DNA of 64,000 nucleotides from Pluralibacter sp. UBA7423 (GTDB taxonomy: Bacteria; Pseudomonadota; Gammaproteobacteria; Enterobacterales; Enterobacteriaceae), in assembly GCA_002470465.1 (NCBI GenBank), contig DKMD01000017.1, positions 62,001 to 126,000 on the forward strand. Direction: 5' to 3'. Below are positions 54,002 through 63,293 of this stretch, piece by piece. The notes below the pieces were generated by a model. The model worked only from the letters and a program-made list of their open reading frames with translations. It was not told the DNA's origin and ran no database searches. Positions within the stretch are counted from its first letter, which is position 1; every line of letters begins with the position of its first letter. The position numbers were made by a program, and so were the translations under genes.

Positions 54002-54700
54002 ATGTTAGAGGTTCAGGAACTGCATCAGTACTACAGCGGCAGCCATATTCTGCGCGGCGTCAGCTTTACGGCGAAGCCGGGGGAAATCACCTGCCTGCTG
54101 GGGCGAAACGGGGCCGGAAAAACCACGCTGCTGAAATGCCTGATGGGGCTAATTCCGGCGCGTAGCGGCACGGTAAACTGGCAAAGTAGCAACATCACTC
54201 AGCGCAAGCCACACCAGCGTGTGCAGGCCGGAATGGCCTATGTTCCGCAGGGGCGAGAGATTTTCCCGCGCCTGACGGTAGAAGAAAATCTGCTGCTGGG
54301 CATGTCCCGTTTTTCGGCCCGCGAAGCGGCCAGGGTGCCGGAAGACATCTATCAGCTTTTCCCGGTGCTGCGGGAAATGAAACACCGCCGAGGGGGCGAT
54401 CTGTCCGGAGGGCAGCAGCAACAGCTTGCTATCGGTCGCGCGCTGGCCAGTCGGCCTCAGCTGCTGATACTGGATGAACCGACGGAAGGCATCCAGCCAT
54501 CGGTGATCAAAGAGATCGGGGAAGTGATCCGTGAGCTGTCCCGACGTGGTGAGATGGCTATTCTGCTGGTGGAGCAGTTCTACGATTTTGCTGCCGGTCT
54601 GGCCGATCAGTATCTGGTGATGTCTCGCGGCACGATCGTTCAGCAGGGGCGCGGAGAAAACATGGAAAATGACGGCGTGCGGGGAATGGTAACGATTTGA
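54002..54700 (+). CDS. urtE: Urea ABC transporter ATPase UrtE
   Basis: This 232-residue LivF-type ATPase has Walker A (GRNGAGKTT), signature (LSGGQQQQLAIGRAL) and Walker B (LLILDEP). TAAGGAGGCGGG gives a strong ribosome-binding site nine bases after urtD. It completes the importer; no urease genes are in the window. A BIME follows. Confidence 0.93.
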   Translation: MLEVQELHQYYSGSHILRGVSFTAKPGEITCLLGRNGAGKTTLLKCLMGLIPARSGTVNWQSSNITQRKPHQRVQAGMAYVPQGREIFPRLTVEENLLLGMSRFSAREAARVPEDIYQLFPVLREMKHRRGGDLSGGQQQQLAIGRALASRPQLLILDEPTEGIQPSVIKEIGEVIRELSRRGEMAILLVEQFYDFAAGLADQYLVMSRGTIVQQGRGENMENDGVRGMVTI

Positions 54701-54709
54701 TTTGTTGTT

Positions 54710-54789
54710 GCCCGGTGGCGATTTGCTGGCCGGGCCTGTGCGTTATTCAGGAACTGTAGGCCGGGTAAGGCGAAAGCCGCTACCCGGCG
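54710..54789. repeat. BIME: two REP units after urtE
   Basis: GCCCGGTGGCG to GCCGGGC (54710–54735) and GTAGGCCGGGTAAGGCG to CTACCCGGCG (54756–54789) lie between the convergent urtE and SDR genes. Confidence 0.8.
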
Positions 54790-54795
54790 CTGGGT

Positions 54796-55692
54796 TTAAG
54801 ATTGGGCTGAATAATCCATTTTGCTCAAATCAGCGATAAGCCCTGGGCCCTGCGGCTGCCAGCCGAGCTGCTGGCGCGTCCACTCACCGCTGGCACGCAA
54901 ATCTATTGTTGCGAAGGCGGCGAACCAGCCGAAATGCTCCGCGGCCTGTTCCGGTTTCAGCGAAACAGCAGGGATGCCCAGCCCTGTTGCCACGGTTTCC
55001 GCAATCAACCGTGAGGTAATGCTTTCCTCCGCCACCGCATGATAGCGTTCGCCATGTTTGCCTTGCTCAAGCACTTTCACATAGAGTTCAGCCACGTCAT
55101 CCACGTGTGCGGCACACCAGGCATTTTCACCTTCGCCAATGTACGCTGCGACGCCTTTTTCCCGCGCAAGCGGAATGTAATAGCTGATTAAGCCCTGACG
55201 CTCCGTGTTATGTACCTGGGGCAAACGCACCACGCGCACGTCGATGCCGGAATCCAGCAACTGATTGCCTTCCAGCTCTGAGGCTACGCGAGGGTTCGGA
55301 TGGGCCGGGTTAAAATACTTTTCAAGAGCAGGCTGGCCGTCGCCATTATCGCCCATTCCCGTGCCGGAAGTGATAAGCAGTGGGCGCTGGCTGCCCTGCA
55401 ACACAGAACCGATAGCGCGAATAACGCGGCGATCCTTCTCGCAATTTTCTACAAAGCGACTGAAGTCATGATCGAAAGCGGTGTGGATCACCGCATCACA
55501 GTGTTCAATGCCTGCTACCCACGCCTGTGGATCTTCCAGCGTGCCGTGCTGGGCGGTTGCGCCCTTGTCGGTCAACTGACGGGCGGCTTCCTCCGAACGT
55601 ACAAGCCCTGTCACCTGATGGCCACGTGCCAGCAGAGTCGATACCACACGCGAGCCAATAAAGCCCGTCGCACCGGTTACAAAAATACGCAT
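54796..55692 (-). CDS. NAD(P)-binding atypical SDR-family protein
   Basis: This 298-residue extended/atypical short-chain dehydrogenase has the N-terminal TGATGFIGSRVV cofactor motif. No canonical YxxxK is evident; AYIGEGENAWCAAHVDDVAELYV is typical of the YeeZ/NmrA-like group. Substrate is unknown. It is divergent from an XRE-family regulator, and such pairs are usually regulator and target. Confidence 0.8.
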   Translation of the reverse strand: MRIFVTGATGFIGSRVVSTLLARGHQVTGLVRSEEAARQLTDKGATAQHGTLEDPQAWVAGIEHCDAVIHTAFDHDFSRFVENCEKDRRVIRAIGSVLQGSQRPLLITSGTGMGDNGDGQPALEKYFNPAHPNPRVASELEGNQLLDSGIDVRVVRLPQVHNTERQGLISYYIPLAREKGVAAYIGEGENAWCAAHVDDVAELYVKVLEQGKHGERYHAVAEESITSRLIAETVATGLGIPAVSLKPEQAAEHFGWFAAFATIDLRASGEWTRQQLGWQPQGPGLIADLSKMDYSAQS

Positions 55693-55791
55693 AGCCTGTC
55701 TCCTGAGTGATTTACCGGGACAGCGTAAGCCCGGATCTCTTACTATTAAAGTAGTGACTTTATCAGGGTATAAACATTAACAGGCTAATCT

Positions 55792-56625
55792 ATGACGCTG
55801 CTTTCTGAGAATCCATTGGGTGAGTTTTTACGGGCCCGTCGTCTGGGCATTGACCCGGCTTCGTTTGGCTTTTTACCCGGACGTCGCCGCACGCCGGGCC
55901 TGCGCCGCGAAGAGGTGGCCCAGCTCGCCAATATCAGCCCGACCTGGTATACCTGGCTTGAGCAAGGCCGTGGAGGTGCCCCTTCCCGGGAGGTGCTTAA
56001 CCGTATTGCCGCCGGGCTGCGGCTGACGTCGCCCGAACGCGATCATCTGTTTATCCTGGCTTTTGGGCATCCACCGGAAAACCGGGTGAGCCCCTCCGAC
56101 AGCATCACGCCGCGGTTACAGCGCGTACTGGACAGCATGATGATTCCGGCGATTATCAAAACCGCGACCTGGGACGTGGTGGCATGGAACCACCCGGCAT
56201 CGATTGTACTGAAGGATTATGGTCAGCTCGAGCCCGGGCGGCGCAATATTCTGCGCCTGCTGTTCACTGACCCGGAAGCGAAGGAGATGCAGGAAGATTG
56301 GGAGGGCGTGGCGCGGCTTATCGTCAATGCTTTTCGGGCGGATGCCGCGCGCCTGGGCGCTTCAGACGAAATCGATCGACTGGTGGCGGAGCTGTCCGCT
56401 CAAAGCGCCGATTTTGCCCGCCTGTGGCGTAATAACGATGTCGCCGGGCACGGGGAAGGGTTAAAGCGGCTGAACCACCCGCAAATCGGGACCATTGCGC
56501 TGGAGTTCTCCACCTTCTCGGTTGAAGGGCGGCCGGACCTGACGATGATGGTCTTCAATCCGGCAACCGGGGACAGTAAAGAGAAAATAGAGCGCTGGAT
56601 CGCCACGAACCCGCTCCGATGCTGA
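55792..56625 (+). CDS. XRE-family regulator with MmyB-like ligand domain
   Basis: This 277-residue regulator has an N-terminal HTH (residues about 8–80; GLRREEVAQLANISPTWYTWLEQGR) and a C-terminal MmyB-like PAS-type domain (about 105–270; WDVVAWNHPA). Members bind small ligands, often fatty acids in studied cases, and usually regulate a divergent oxidoreductase gene, here the SDR. It ends two bases before the convergent ydeE. Confidence 0.85.
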   Translation: MTLLSENPLGEFLRARRLGIDPASFGFLPGRRRTPGLRREEVAQLANISPTWYTWLEQGRGGAPSREVLNRIAAGLRLTSPERDHLFILAFGHPPENRVSPSDSITPRLQRVLDSMMIPAIIKTATWDVVAWNHPASIVLKDYGQLEPGRRNILRLLFTDPEAKEMQEDWEGVARLIVNAFRADAARLGASDEIDRLVAELSAQSADFARLWRNNDVAGHGEGLKRLNHPQIGTIALEFSTFSVEGRPDLTMMVFNPATGDSKEKIERWIATNPLRC

Positions 56626-56626
56626 G

Positions 56627-57820
56627 TCAGGCGGTTTTCAGCTCGCGATCCCACGCTTTGACGCTCATCCCGCGCAGGATCATCAGCCAGGCCAGGACGA
56701 TAGCCAGCATCATGATGGCAAACAGCGTCCAGGCCGGCAGAGAAGTCAGAATCAGGCCAGTGATCATCGGGTTGGCTGCCGCGCCGAGCCAGCCCAGCGC
56801 CTGAGCAGAGAAATAGCTCGCCTTCATGCCCGGCGGCGCAATGCTGTCGATAAGCATGTATTCGCCAGGCGCATAGATGATTTCACCAATGGTAAACACC
56901 GCGGCGGCAATGCCCCAGTACACCAAATTTTCGCCCGAGAAAATAAATCCGCCAAGGCCCAGCAGGAAGCAGAGCGTCCCCACGACCATCAATGGGCGAA
57001 TGTTGCTGGCCGTGATCTTCCGGCCAACAACATATTGCAGGCTGACCACCACCACGGCGTTCACCGGCAGCACAACCGATACTACCTTTTGCGCGAAATC
57101 TGCGTCATCGGCCACCGTCAGCACATACTGCGAAATACAGGTGGCAAACGAGCCACCGACGTAAGAGGCCAGCAGCCCGGAGAGCGTAAACCAGAACAGC
57201 GCTTTATCCTTCAGCAGCACCGAAGGCTGCCAGACGGTGGCAACTTTCTCTTCACTGCTCTCCTGGCTGCGCTGGACGTAAAACTGAATAAATACCAGCG
57301 GGAAGGCGGCACAGACGGCAGCAAGCCAGAAGGGCAACTGCAGGCTGTACATCACAAGCCAGGTGCCAATCGGCGGCCCCACGGTCCAGCCGATATTCAG
57401 AAAGCTGTAGTTGAGTGAGAAAATACGCGCTTTTTCACCGACGCTCAGCACATCGGCAAACCAGGCTTTCAGCACCGTGGAGAAGACGGAGTAGGCGCAG
57501 TTGATCAGCGAAAAGAAAAACACCACAAGGATGACGTTGTTGACCAGCGGTATGGCGGCAAAACCGGCGATAAAAGCCTCAATGGCGACGATCATGTAGC
57601 GTTTTTTGTCGAACTTATCGGCGAGAATGCCAAAGCCGAGGCTGAATAACACCCCGACGGTCAGGGCTACCGTTAAGGCGTAGCCAATCGCTTCGACGCT
57701 CATGCCGTACTGGCGCGTCAGATAAATGGTCATGAAGGGCAGTGTCGCACCGCGGCCGATAGTTAACAGCAACGACGACGCCAGCAACGCTGAGGTTGAA
57801 CGCTTAACAGAGGGTGTCAT
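56627..57820 (-). CDS. ydeE: MFS exporter YdeE
   Basis: This 397-residue, 12-helix MFS protein has the loop 2–3 motif GILADKFDKKRYMI. Length and sequence agree with E. coli YdeE (395 residues), which exports dipeptides such as Ala-Gln. In E. coli it lies near eamA and mar, as here. A weak GGATAA ribosome-binding site precedes the ATG. Confidence 0.9.
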   Translation of the reverse strand: MTPSVKRSTSALLASSLLLTIGRGATLPFMTIYLTRQYGMSVEAIGYALTVALTVGVLFSLGFGILADKFDKKRYMIVAIEAFIAGFAAIPLVNNVILVVFFFSLINCAYSVFSTVLKAWFADVLSVGEKARIFSLNYSFLNIGWTVGPPIGTWLVMYSLQLPFWLAAVCAAFPLVFIQFYVQRSQESSEEKVATVWQPSVLLKDKALFWFTLSGLLASYVGGSFATCISQYVLTVADDADFAQKVVSVVLPVNAVVVVSLQYVVGRKITASNIRPLMVVGTLCFLLGLGGFIFSGENLVYWGIAAAVFTIGEIIYAPGEYMLIDSIAPPGMKASYFSAQALGWLGAAANPMITGLILTSLPAWTLFAIMMLAIVLAWLMILRGMSVKAWDRELKTA

Positions 57821-58014
57821 TGTTTATCCGACAATTGCTTATGTGATCGTTATGTTGTGTCGTATCAGGATTATCACGCGCTAAGGGGCTTGTACAGACC
57901 CCAATTTATTCATCAGTGCCTTGAATACCTGCCAGAATTAATGATCTGTTCCTCGCGCGTTTTTTTCGTTACCTTGAATCTGTTTACAAAAATTTAATAA
58001 TTCAGAGGCAGGGT

Positions 58015-58914
58015 ATGACGCGGAAAGACGGGTTGTTGGCGCTGTTGGTGGTGGTGGTCTGGGGACTGAACTTTGTGGTCATCAAACTAGGGCTGCACAA
58101 CATGCCGCCGCTGATGTTGGCCGGTTTACGTTTTATGCTGGTCGCCGTGCCCGCCATTTTCTTCGTCGCCCGCCCGAAAATTCCGCTCTCATTGTTGCTC
58201 GGCTATGGCCTGACCATCAGCTTCGGTCAGTTTGCCTTCCTGTTCTGCGCCATTAAATCTGGAATGCCCGCCGGGCTGGCTTCTTTGGTGCTTCAGGCGC
58301 AGGCGTTTTTCACCATTATTCTTGGCGCATTTGTCTTCGGTGAACGGCTTCAGGGCAAGCAGCTGGCGGGCATTACGCTTGCCGTCTTTGGTGTGCTGGT
58401 GCTGATTGAGGCCAGCCTCAACGGGCAGCACGTCGCAATACTCGGCTTTTTCCTGACGCTGGCGGCAGCCTTCAGCTGGGCATGCGGGAATATTTTTAAC
58501 AAGAAAATTATGCAGCATGAGGCGCGTCCGGCGGTGATGTCGCTGGTGGTGTGGAGTGCGCTGATCCCGATTCTGCCGTTTATGCTGGCCTCTTATCTGC
58601 TGGAGGGGCCGACGGCGATGGTGCAAAGCCTGGTGAACATCGATCTCACAACGATTTTGTCGCTGGTCTATCTTGCGTTTGTGGCGACCATTATCGGCTA
58701 TGGCATCTGGGGTTCGCTGCTGGGACGTTATGAAACCTGGCGCGTGGCACCGCTCTCTTTGCTGGTACCGGTTGTCGGAATTGCCAGCGCGGCACTGCTG
58801 CTGGGTGAAACGCTGTCAACGCTTCAGCTGCTGGGGGCGCTGCTGATTATGGCGGGGCTGTATATCAACGTGTTTGGCCTGAGGATCCGGCGGGTAAAAG
58901 CAGTGCAGGGGTAA
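58015..58914 (+). CDS. eamA: Cysteine/O-acetylserine exporter EamA
   Basis: This 299-residue DMT-superfamily exporter has ten helices in two EamA repeats. The length equals that of E. coli EamA (YdeD), which exports cysteine-pathway metabolites. It is convergent with marB and shares its downstream hairpin. The start follows AGGCAGGG. Confidence 0.92.
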   Translation: MTRKDGLLALLVVVVWGLNFVVIKLGLHNMPPLMLAGLRFMLVAVPAIFFVARPKIPLSLLLGYGLTISFGQFAFLFCAIKSGMPAGLASLVLQAQAFFTIILGAFVFGERLQGKQLAGITLAVFGVLVLIEASLNGQHVAILGFFLTLAAAFSWACGNIFNKKIMQHEARPAVMSLVVWSALIPILPFMLASYLLEGPTAMVQSLVNIDLTTILSLVYLAFVATIIGYGIWGSLLGRYETWRVAPLSLLVPVVGIASAALLLGETLSTLQLLGALLIMAGLYINVFGLRIRRVKAVQG

Positions 58915-58922
58915 GGCTAAAA

Positions 58923-58947
58923 GAAAAAAGCCCCGCAAAAGCGGGGC
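58923..58947 (-). terminator. Intrinsic terminator of marRAB
   Basis: GCCCCGC-AAAA-GCGGGGC is a 7-bp stem followed on the minus strand by seven U. It lies eight bases after the marB stop. Confidence 0.88.
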
Positions 58948-58954
58948 AAAAAAG

Positions 58955-59173
58955 TTACTGGGAGTTTCCGTTATAGTAAGGTACGCCCAGTTCGTCGGAT
59001 TTGTCGCTGCCGGAACCCATGTGGTTGAAGTCAAACGGTGACTTGTCCTGGGTTGACGGCATAATCATGGTGTCGTGGCTACCGTGACTCGCCGGTAACG
59101 TGGATTGCTCCGCAAAACTCTGGCCGGAGACCAGCACCAATAAGGTGAGGGCGGCGGAGGCGAACAGTTTCAT
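58955..59173 (-). CDS. marB: Periplasmic protein MarB
   Basis: The 72-residue protein has a signal peptide (to QSFA) and ends with the well-conserved FDFNHMGSGSDKSDELGVPY block. MarB of E. coli lowers marA transcription by an unknown route. The start is fixed by the signal peptide and the E. coli length; it lies 30 bases after the marA stop. Confidence 0.9.
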   Translation of the reverse strand: MKLFASAALTLLVLVSGQSFAEQSTLPASHGSHDTMIMPSTQDKSPFDFNHMGSGSDKSDELGVPYYNGNSQ

Positions 59174-59202
59174 TTTTTCCTCGATACGTCTTGTGCAGGC
59201 GA

Positions 59203-59586
59203 TTAACAATTACAGTGGTTTAGTGGCATCAGATAACGCGACTCGCCGGGCATATTGGTGATGCGGTATTTGTGCGGCGGTACGTCGAAATAGTTCTTAA
59301 AGGTGCGCGTCAGCGTCTGCTGGGATTCGAAACCATAGCGTTCGGCCAGATACAGGATCGGCTCGTTGCTTTGCTTAAGCTTCTGTGCGATTTCAGTGAG
59401 CTTACGGCTGCGAATATACTGCCCCAGGGAGTGTCCTGTTTCTTTCTTGAACATCCGCTGCAGGTGCCACTTCGAGTAACCGGAGCGTTCTGACACCTTT
59501 TCAAGCGACAGTGGTGACTCCAGATTGCTCTCGATCCAGTCCAAAATGCTATGAATAGTGATAGCGTCAGTATTACGTCTGGACAT
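59203..59586 (-). CDS. marA: AraC-family multidrug resistance activator MarA
   Basis: This 127-residue activator of the mar/sox/rob regulon (acrAB, tolC, micF) has two helix-turn-helix motifs, [20 protein letters not shown] and [20 protein letters not shown], identical in layout to E. coli MarA. There is no ligand domain, so activity follows its amount, set by MarR. It lies 23 bases after marR. Confidence 0.97.
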   Translation of the reverse strand: MSRRNTDAITIHSILDWIESNLESPLSLEKVSERSGYSKWHLQRMFKKETGHSLGQYIRSRKLTEIAQKLKQSNEPILYLAERYGFESQQTLTRTFKNYFDVPPHKYRITNMPGESRYLMPLNHCNC

Positions 59587-59609
59587 CGTCTTACCTCTTT
59601 TTTCTTCTG

Positions 59610-60044
59610 TTACGGCAGGATTTTCTTGAGCAGAAGCTCAAGGGCTGCGACCTCGTCCGCCGTTAAGTTTTTTGTTAATTCCTGATGCAGGTTCTGTCCC
59701 ACCAGCTGGTGGCATTGCTCACATATTGCTGCGCCGTCCGGTGTCAGTTGCACCAGCACGCCGCGCTTATCATTCGGGTTAGGCAGACGTTCAATCCAGC
59801 CTTTGCAAGCCAGGCGGTCAAGCATTCGGGTCAGGGCACCGAGATCGACCGACAGCGCTTTTTTCAGCTCAACCGGAGTGATGCACACTGCGCAGCGAAC
59901 AGAACAAAGCGTTTTAAACTGCGAAGCGGTGATATCCATTGGCGACAGATAGTCGTTCAGTAAACGATCTTTTTTCTGGTTGACCATATGGATCAAGCGA
60001 CCAAGTGGAATGATTTCGTTAAACAGGTCACTGGTGCTTTTCAC
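59610..60044 (-). CDS. marR: Repressor MarR
   Basis: This 144-residue winged-helix repressor of marRAB is released by phenolic compounds and by copper-driven oxidation of Cys 80 in E. coli. The DNA-binding block [15 protein letters not shown] and the wing [13 protein letters not shown] are intact; the CxxC-like cysteines of SVRCAVC and EQCHQ are present. The start is GTG, as in E. coli, immediately after the second MarR site. Confidence 0.95.
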   Translation of the reverse strand: MKSTSDLFNEIIPLGRLIHMVNQKKDRLLNDYLSPMDITASQFKTLCSVRCAVCITPVELKKALSVDLGALTRMLDRLACKGWIERLPNPNDKRGVLVQLTPDGAAICEQCHQLVGQNLHQELTKNLTADEVAALELLLKKILP

Positions 60045-60142
60045 AAAGGTTGCCCTGGCAAGTAGTTTAGTTGCTGGCGATATTATTGCCCAGGCAACCA
60101 TAAGTCAATCGAATGAATAAGCTAATCACACTTTTTGCTAAA
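60045..60142 (-). promoter_or_regulatory. marO: marRAB promoter, MarR sites and marbox
   Basis: On the minus strand, -35 TTGACT (60103–60108) and -10 TAATAT (60080–60085) have a 17-bp spacer. MarR palindromes are TTGCCTGGGCAA (60086–60097, in the spacer) and CTTGCCAGGGCAA (60050–60062, before the GTG). A marbox-like element TTTAGCAAAAAGTGTGATTA (about 60121–60142) lies upstream for MarA/SoxS/Rob. The layout is that of E. coli marO. Confidence 0.9.
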
Positions 60143-60302
60143 GTCAGATGGATCACACTTTTACGTCTTTATTCTGCTTATTTGATAACTGTCCGTTATG
60201 TGTTTGCATGGCAAAAAAAAGACAACATTTAACCATGGCATGGGCTGCGGGAATGCTCTTATACTCAGCCGGCAGGTGACTGCTATCACAGGAGTGTTTT
60301 TT

Positions 60303-60971
60303 ATGCTGGATTTGTTTAAAGCCATTGGCCTTGGGCTGGTGGTAATTTTGCCGCTGGCAAACCCGCTGACCACCGTGGCGTTGTTCCTTGGCCTTGCCGG
60401 GAATATGAACAGCGCCGAACGCAATCGTCAGTCGCTGATGGCCTCGGTGTACGTGTTCGCGATCATGATGGTGGCGTACTACGCCGGCCAGGTGGTGATG
60501 AACACCTTCGGGATCTCTATTCCCGGTCTGCGTATTGCCGGTGGCCTTATCGTGGCGTTTATTGGTTTCCGGATGCTGTTCCCGCAGCAAAAAGCCCACG
60601 ATTCGCCTGAAGCGCGGCACAAGTCGGAAGAACTGGAGGATGAGCCAACGGCGAATATCGCCTTTGTGCCGCTGGCGATGCCAAGTACGGCCGGGCCGGG
60701 GACGATTGCGATGATCATCAGTTCGGCGTCTACCGTGAAGCACGGCGTCGATTTCCCGGACTGGGTGGTATGGATAGCCCCGCCGCTGATTTTCCTGTCG
60801 GTGTCAGTGATTCTGTGGGGCTGTCTGCGCAGCTCCGGGGCAATTATGCGCCTGGTCGGAAAGGGCGGCATCGAAGCCATCTCCCGCCTGATGGGCTTCC
60901 TGCTGGTCTGCATGGGCGTGCAGTTCATTATTAACGGCGTGCTGGAAATTATTTCGACGTATCCGGCATGA
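60303..60971 (+). CDS. marC: UPF0056 inner-membrane protein MarC
   Basis: The 222-residue protein has six helices with the [12 protein letters not shown] and [20 protein letters not shown] blocks. Despite its name and position divergent from marRAB, E. coli MarC has no shown role in multidrug resistance. The ATG follows CAGGAG. The next gene, a beta-lactamase, starts 43 bases later with no terminator between, so joint transcription is possible. Confidence 0.93.
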   Translation: MLDLFKAIGLGLVVILPLANPLTTVALFLGLAGNMNSAERNRQSLMASVYVFAIMMVAYYAGQVVMNTFGISIPGLRIAGGLIVAFIGFRMLFPQQKAHDSPEARHKSEELEDEPTANIAFVPLAMPSTAGPGTIAMIISSASTVKHGVDFPDWVVWIAPPLIFLSVSVILWGCLRSSGAIMRLVGKGGIEAISRLMGFLLVCMGVQFIINGVLEIISTYPA

Positions 60972-61014
60972 TCTTATTTTAAAAGCATCATTCACACCCA
61001 AGGAAGAGTATTTT

Positions 61015-61869
61015 ATGCCACTTGTTCGTCTTTCTCTTATTCCTCTGCTGGCCGCTTTTTGCGTGCCAGCGTTTGCCCAGACGCTGCCTCTGGATAAAGC
61101 CAAAGAAGCGGAGACGCAACTTAAAGCGCGCGTGGGTTATGCAGAGCTGGAGCTCTCCAGCGGTAAAGTATTGAGTGGCTACCGTGCTACTGAACGTTTT
61201 CCGATGATGAGTACGTTCAAAGTGCTGCTCTGCGGCGCGGTTCTGGCCCGGGTTGACGAAGGTAAAGAACAACTCGATCGACGTGTCAGCTATCAAAAAA
61301 GCGATCTTATCGTCTACTCACCCGTGACTGAAAAACATCTGACTGACGGGATGACCCTCGGCGAATTATGTGAAGCCGCCATCACCATGAGCGATAACAC
61401 AGCGGCGAATTTGCTGCTTAAGGCCATTGGTGGCCCGCAAAAGCTCACCGATTTCTTGCGTAAAGCGGGTGACAATGTAACGCGCCTCGACCGTTGGGAG
61501 CCTGAACTGAACGAGGCGCTACCTGGCGATAGCCGTGATACAACGACCCCGGAGCATATGGCGCAGACGCTGCGTCAACTTTTAACCGGTAATGTGCTGA
61601 CTGCCGCCTCGCAAAAGCAATTAATCAACTGGATGACAGCGGACAAAGTCGCGGGGCCACTGTTGCGCTCGGTGCTTCCTCAGGGATGGTTTATTGCCGA
61701 CAAATCCGGGGCGGGTGAGCGCGGCGCTCGTGGCATCGTGGCGGCGATGGGGCCTGACGGAAAACCTTCACGCATTGTGGTGATTTACTTAACCGAGACC
61801 CAGGCCACGATGAACGAGCGTAATGCTCAGATTGCAGAGATTGGCGATGCGCTGATTAAACACTGGTAA
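61015..61869 (+). CDS. bla: Class A beta-lactamase, TEM/LAP-like
   Basis: The 284-residue secreted serine beta-lactamase has a signal peptide of about 21 residues (ending PAFA). Active-site elements are complete: S66-T-F-K69, S126-D-N128, E162 and N166 in the omega loop (RWEPELNE), and K230-S-G. Cysteines 73 and 119 match the TEM disulfide. It aligns end to end with TEM-1 without obvious gaps in the core, and has the TEM-type residues at Ambler positions 104 (Glu), 164 (Arg), 238 (Gly) and 240 (Glu), so penicillinase-type spectrum is expected. No ampR-like regulator or mobile element flanks it. It probably is a species-resident gene. Confidence 0.93.
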   Translation: MPLVRLSLIPLLAAFCVPAFAQTLPLDKAKEAETQLKARVGYAELELSSGKVLSGYRATERFPMMSTFKVLLCGAVLARVDEGKEQLDRRVSYQKSDLIVYSPVTEKHLTDGMTLGELCEAAITMSDNTAANLLLKAIGGPQKLTDFLRKAGDNVTRLDRWEPELNEALPGDSRDTTTPEHMAQTLRQLLTGNVLTAASQKQLINWMTADKVAGPLLRSVLPQGWFIADKSGAGERGARGIVAAMGPDGKPSRIVVIYLTETQATMNERNAQIAEIGDALIKHW

Positions 61870-61881
61870 GCTGGTAGAAAG

Positions 61882-61909
61882 AAAAAGGTGGCAAACGCCA
61901 CCTTTTTTT
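61882..61909. terminator. Bidirectional terminator between bla and sotB
   Basis: AAAAAGGTGGC-AAAC-GCCACCTTTTTTT is symmetrical and can end both the beta-lactamase and sotB transcripts. Its right edge overlaps the sotB stop codon region. Confidence 0.88.
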
Positions 61910-63101
61910 ACTGCTGCGGTTGTTCCTCGAGCGCCACCGGCCAGCGGCGGAAAATAATCACCGACCAGATAAGTGCGGCCAGCGCGGGCACCGCGCCGAT
62001 ATAGCCAATATCGGCCATGGATAAGTGCAAACTTATTTGATTCCCGACCAGCGCACCGGCGCCAATCCCGATGTTAAAGATCCCCGAAAACAACGCCATC
62101 GCCACGTCCGTGGCATCGGGTGCAATCGCCAGCACCTTCACCTGCATTCCAAGACCGATCACCATAATGGCAATACCCCACACAATGCTCAGGAGAGTCA
62201 GGTGTAGTTCGCTTTGCGCCGCAGCCAGCAGCAGCACCAGGCAGACCGTCATCAGGGCGATGGCACCGCTGACGAGTGATGAAGCATGACGATTACCCAG
62301 CTTACCGAACACGATTGAACCGATAATGCCCGCACCGCCAAGGGTAAGCAGCAGCAAGGTGGCGAAGTTGGCGTTAAACCCGGCGACGTTAATCACAAAA
62401 GGTTCGATATAGCTGTAGGCCGTGTAATGGGCAGTGATGACGACGACGGTCAGTAAATAGAGGCTCATCAGCGCCGGGCGGCGGAACAACAGCGGCAGGC
62501 TTTTCAACGAACCGGAATGCTCGCTCGGTATCTTCGGCAGCAGTTTGATCAGCGCCATCAGAGTGATGAGCGCGCCGAGGCCGATAACAAAGAAGGTCGT
62601 ACGCCAGCCGAAATACTGCCCAACGACGCGACCAATCGGCAGGCCAAGCACCATCGCCAGCGCCGTGCCGGTGGCGATCAGGCTAAGCGCCTGCGCGCGT
62701 TTCCCGGCCGGAGCAAGCCGGATAGCCAGCGATGCGGTAATCGACCAGAATACCGCGTGGGCGAATGCGATGCCGATACGACTAATTACGAGCACGTTAA
62801 AATTCCACGCCAGGAAAGAGAGTACATGGCTTGCAATAAATAACACAAATAACCCGATCAGCAGCTTACGGCGCTCCATCTGGCTGGTGAGCAGCATAAA
62901 CGGCAGGGACATCAGCGCCACGACCCAGGCGTAGATGGTCAGCATGATGCCAACCTGTGCGGTTTCCATTGAGAAACTACGGGCAATATCAGACAGCAGT
63001 CCTACCGGGACAAACTCAGTGGTGTTGAAAATAAAGGCGGCGATGGCAAGGGTAACCACGCGCAGCCACGCGACCTTGCGGGAGACTGTGTTTGTTGTCA
63101 T
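61908..63101 (-). CDS. sotB: Sugar efflux MFS transporter SotB
   Basis: This 397-residue, 12-helix MFS exporter starts with [15 protein letters not shown], the family's helix-1 block. Length and sequence agree with E. coli SotB (YdeA, 396 residues), which exports arabinose and other sugars. In E. coli it adjoins marC; here the beta-lactamase gene stands between them. Confidence 0.93.
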   Translation of the reverse strand: MTTNTVSRKVAWLRVVTLAIAAFIFNTTEFVPVGLLSDIARSFSMETAQVGIMLTIYAWVVALMSLPFMLLTSQMERRKLLIGLFVLFIASHVLSFLAWNFNVLVISRIGIAFAHAVFWSITASLAIRLAPAGKRAQALSLIATGTALAMVLGLPIGRVVGQYFGWRTTFFVIGLGALITLMALIKLLPKIPSEHSGSLKSLPLLFRRPALMSLYLLTVVVITAHYTAYSYIEPFVINVAGFNANFATLLLLTLGGAGIIGSIVFGKLGNRHASSLVSGAIALMTVCLVLLLAAAQSELHLTLLSIVWGIAIMVIGLGMQVKVLAIAPDATDVAMALFSGIFNIGIGAGALVGNQISLHLSMADIGYIGAVPALAALIWSVIIFRRWPVALEEQPQQ

Positions 63102-63293
63102 AGCACTTGTCTTGATGGTTTGCGGGAGGAAGAGAAGGCGATCTTAAAACCATCGTTGTGCAAAACACAATCGTTTTGTGACTGAGATCGCATAACGGAA
63201 GCTTGTGGCCGAAGATGCGTCATCCGCTCGTATTTTGCCGCCAAAGGCGCTATTAATGTTGCTAAGTCGTTATAAAAACAAAGGATAGAGACT

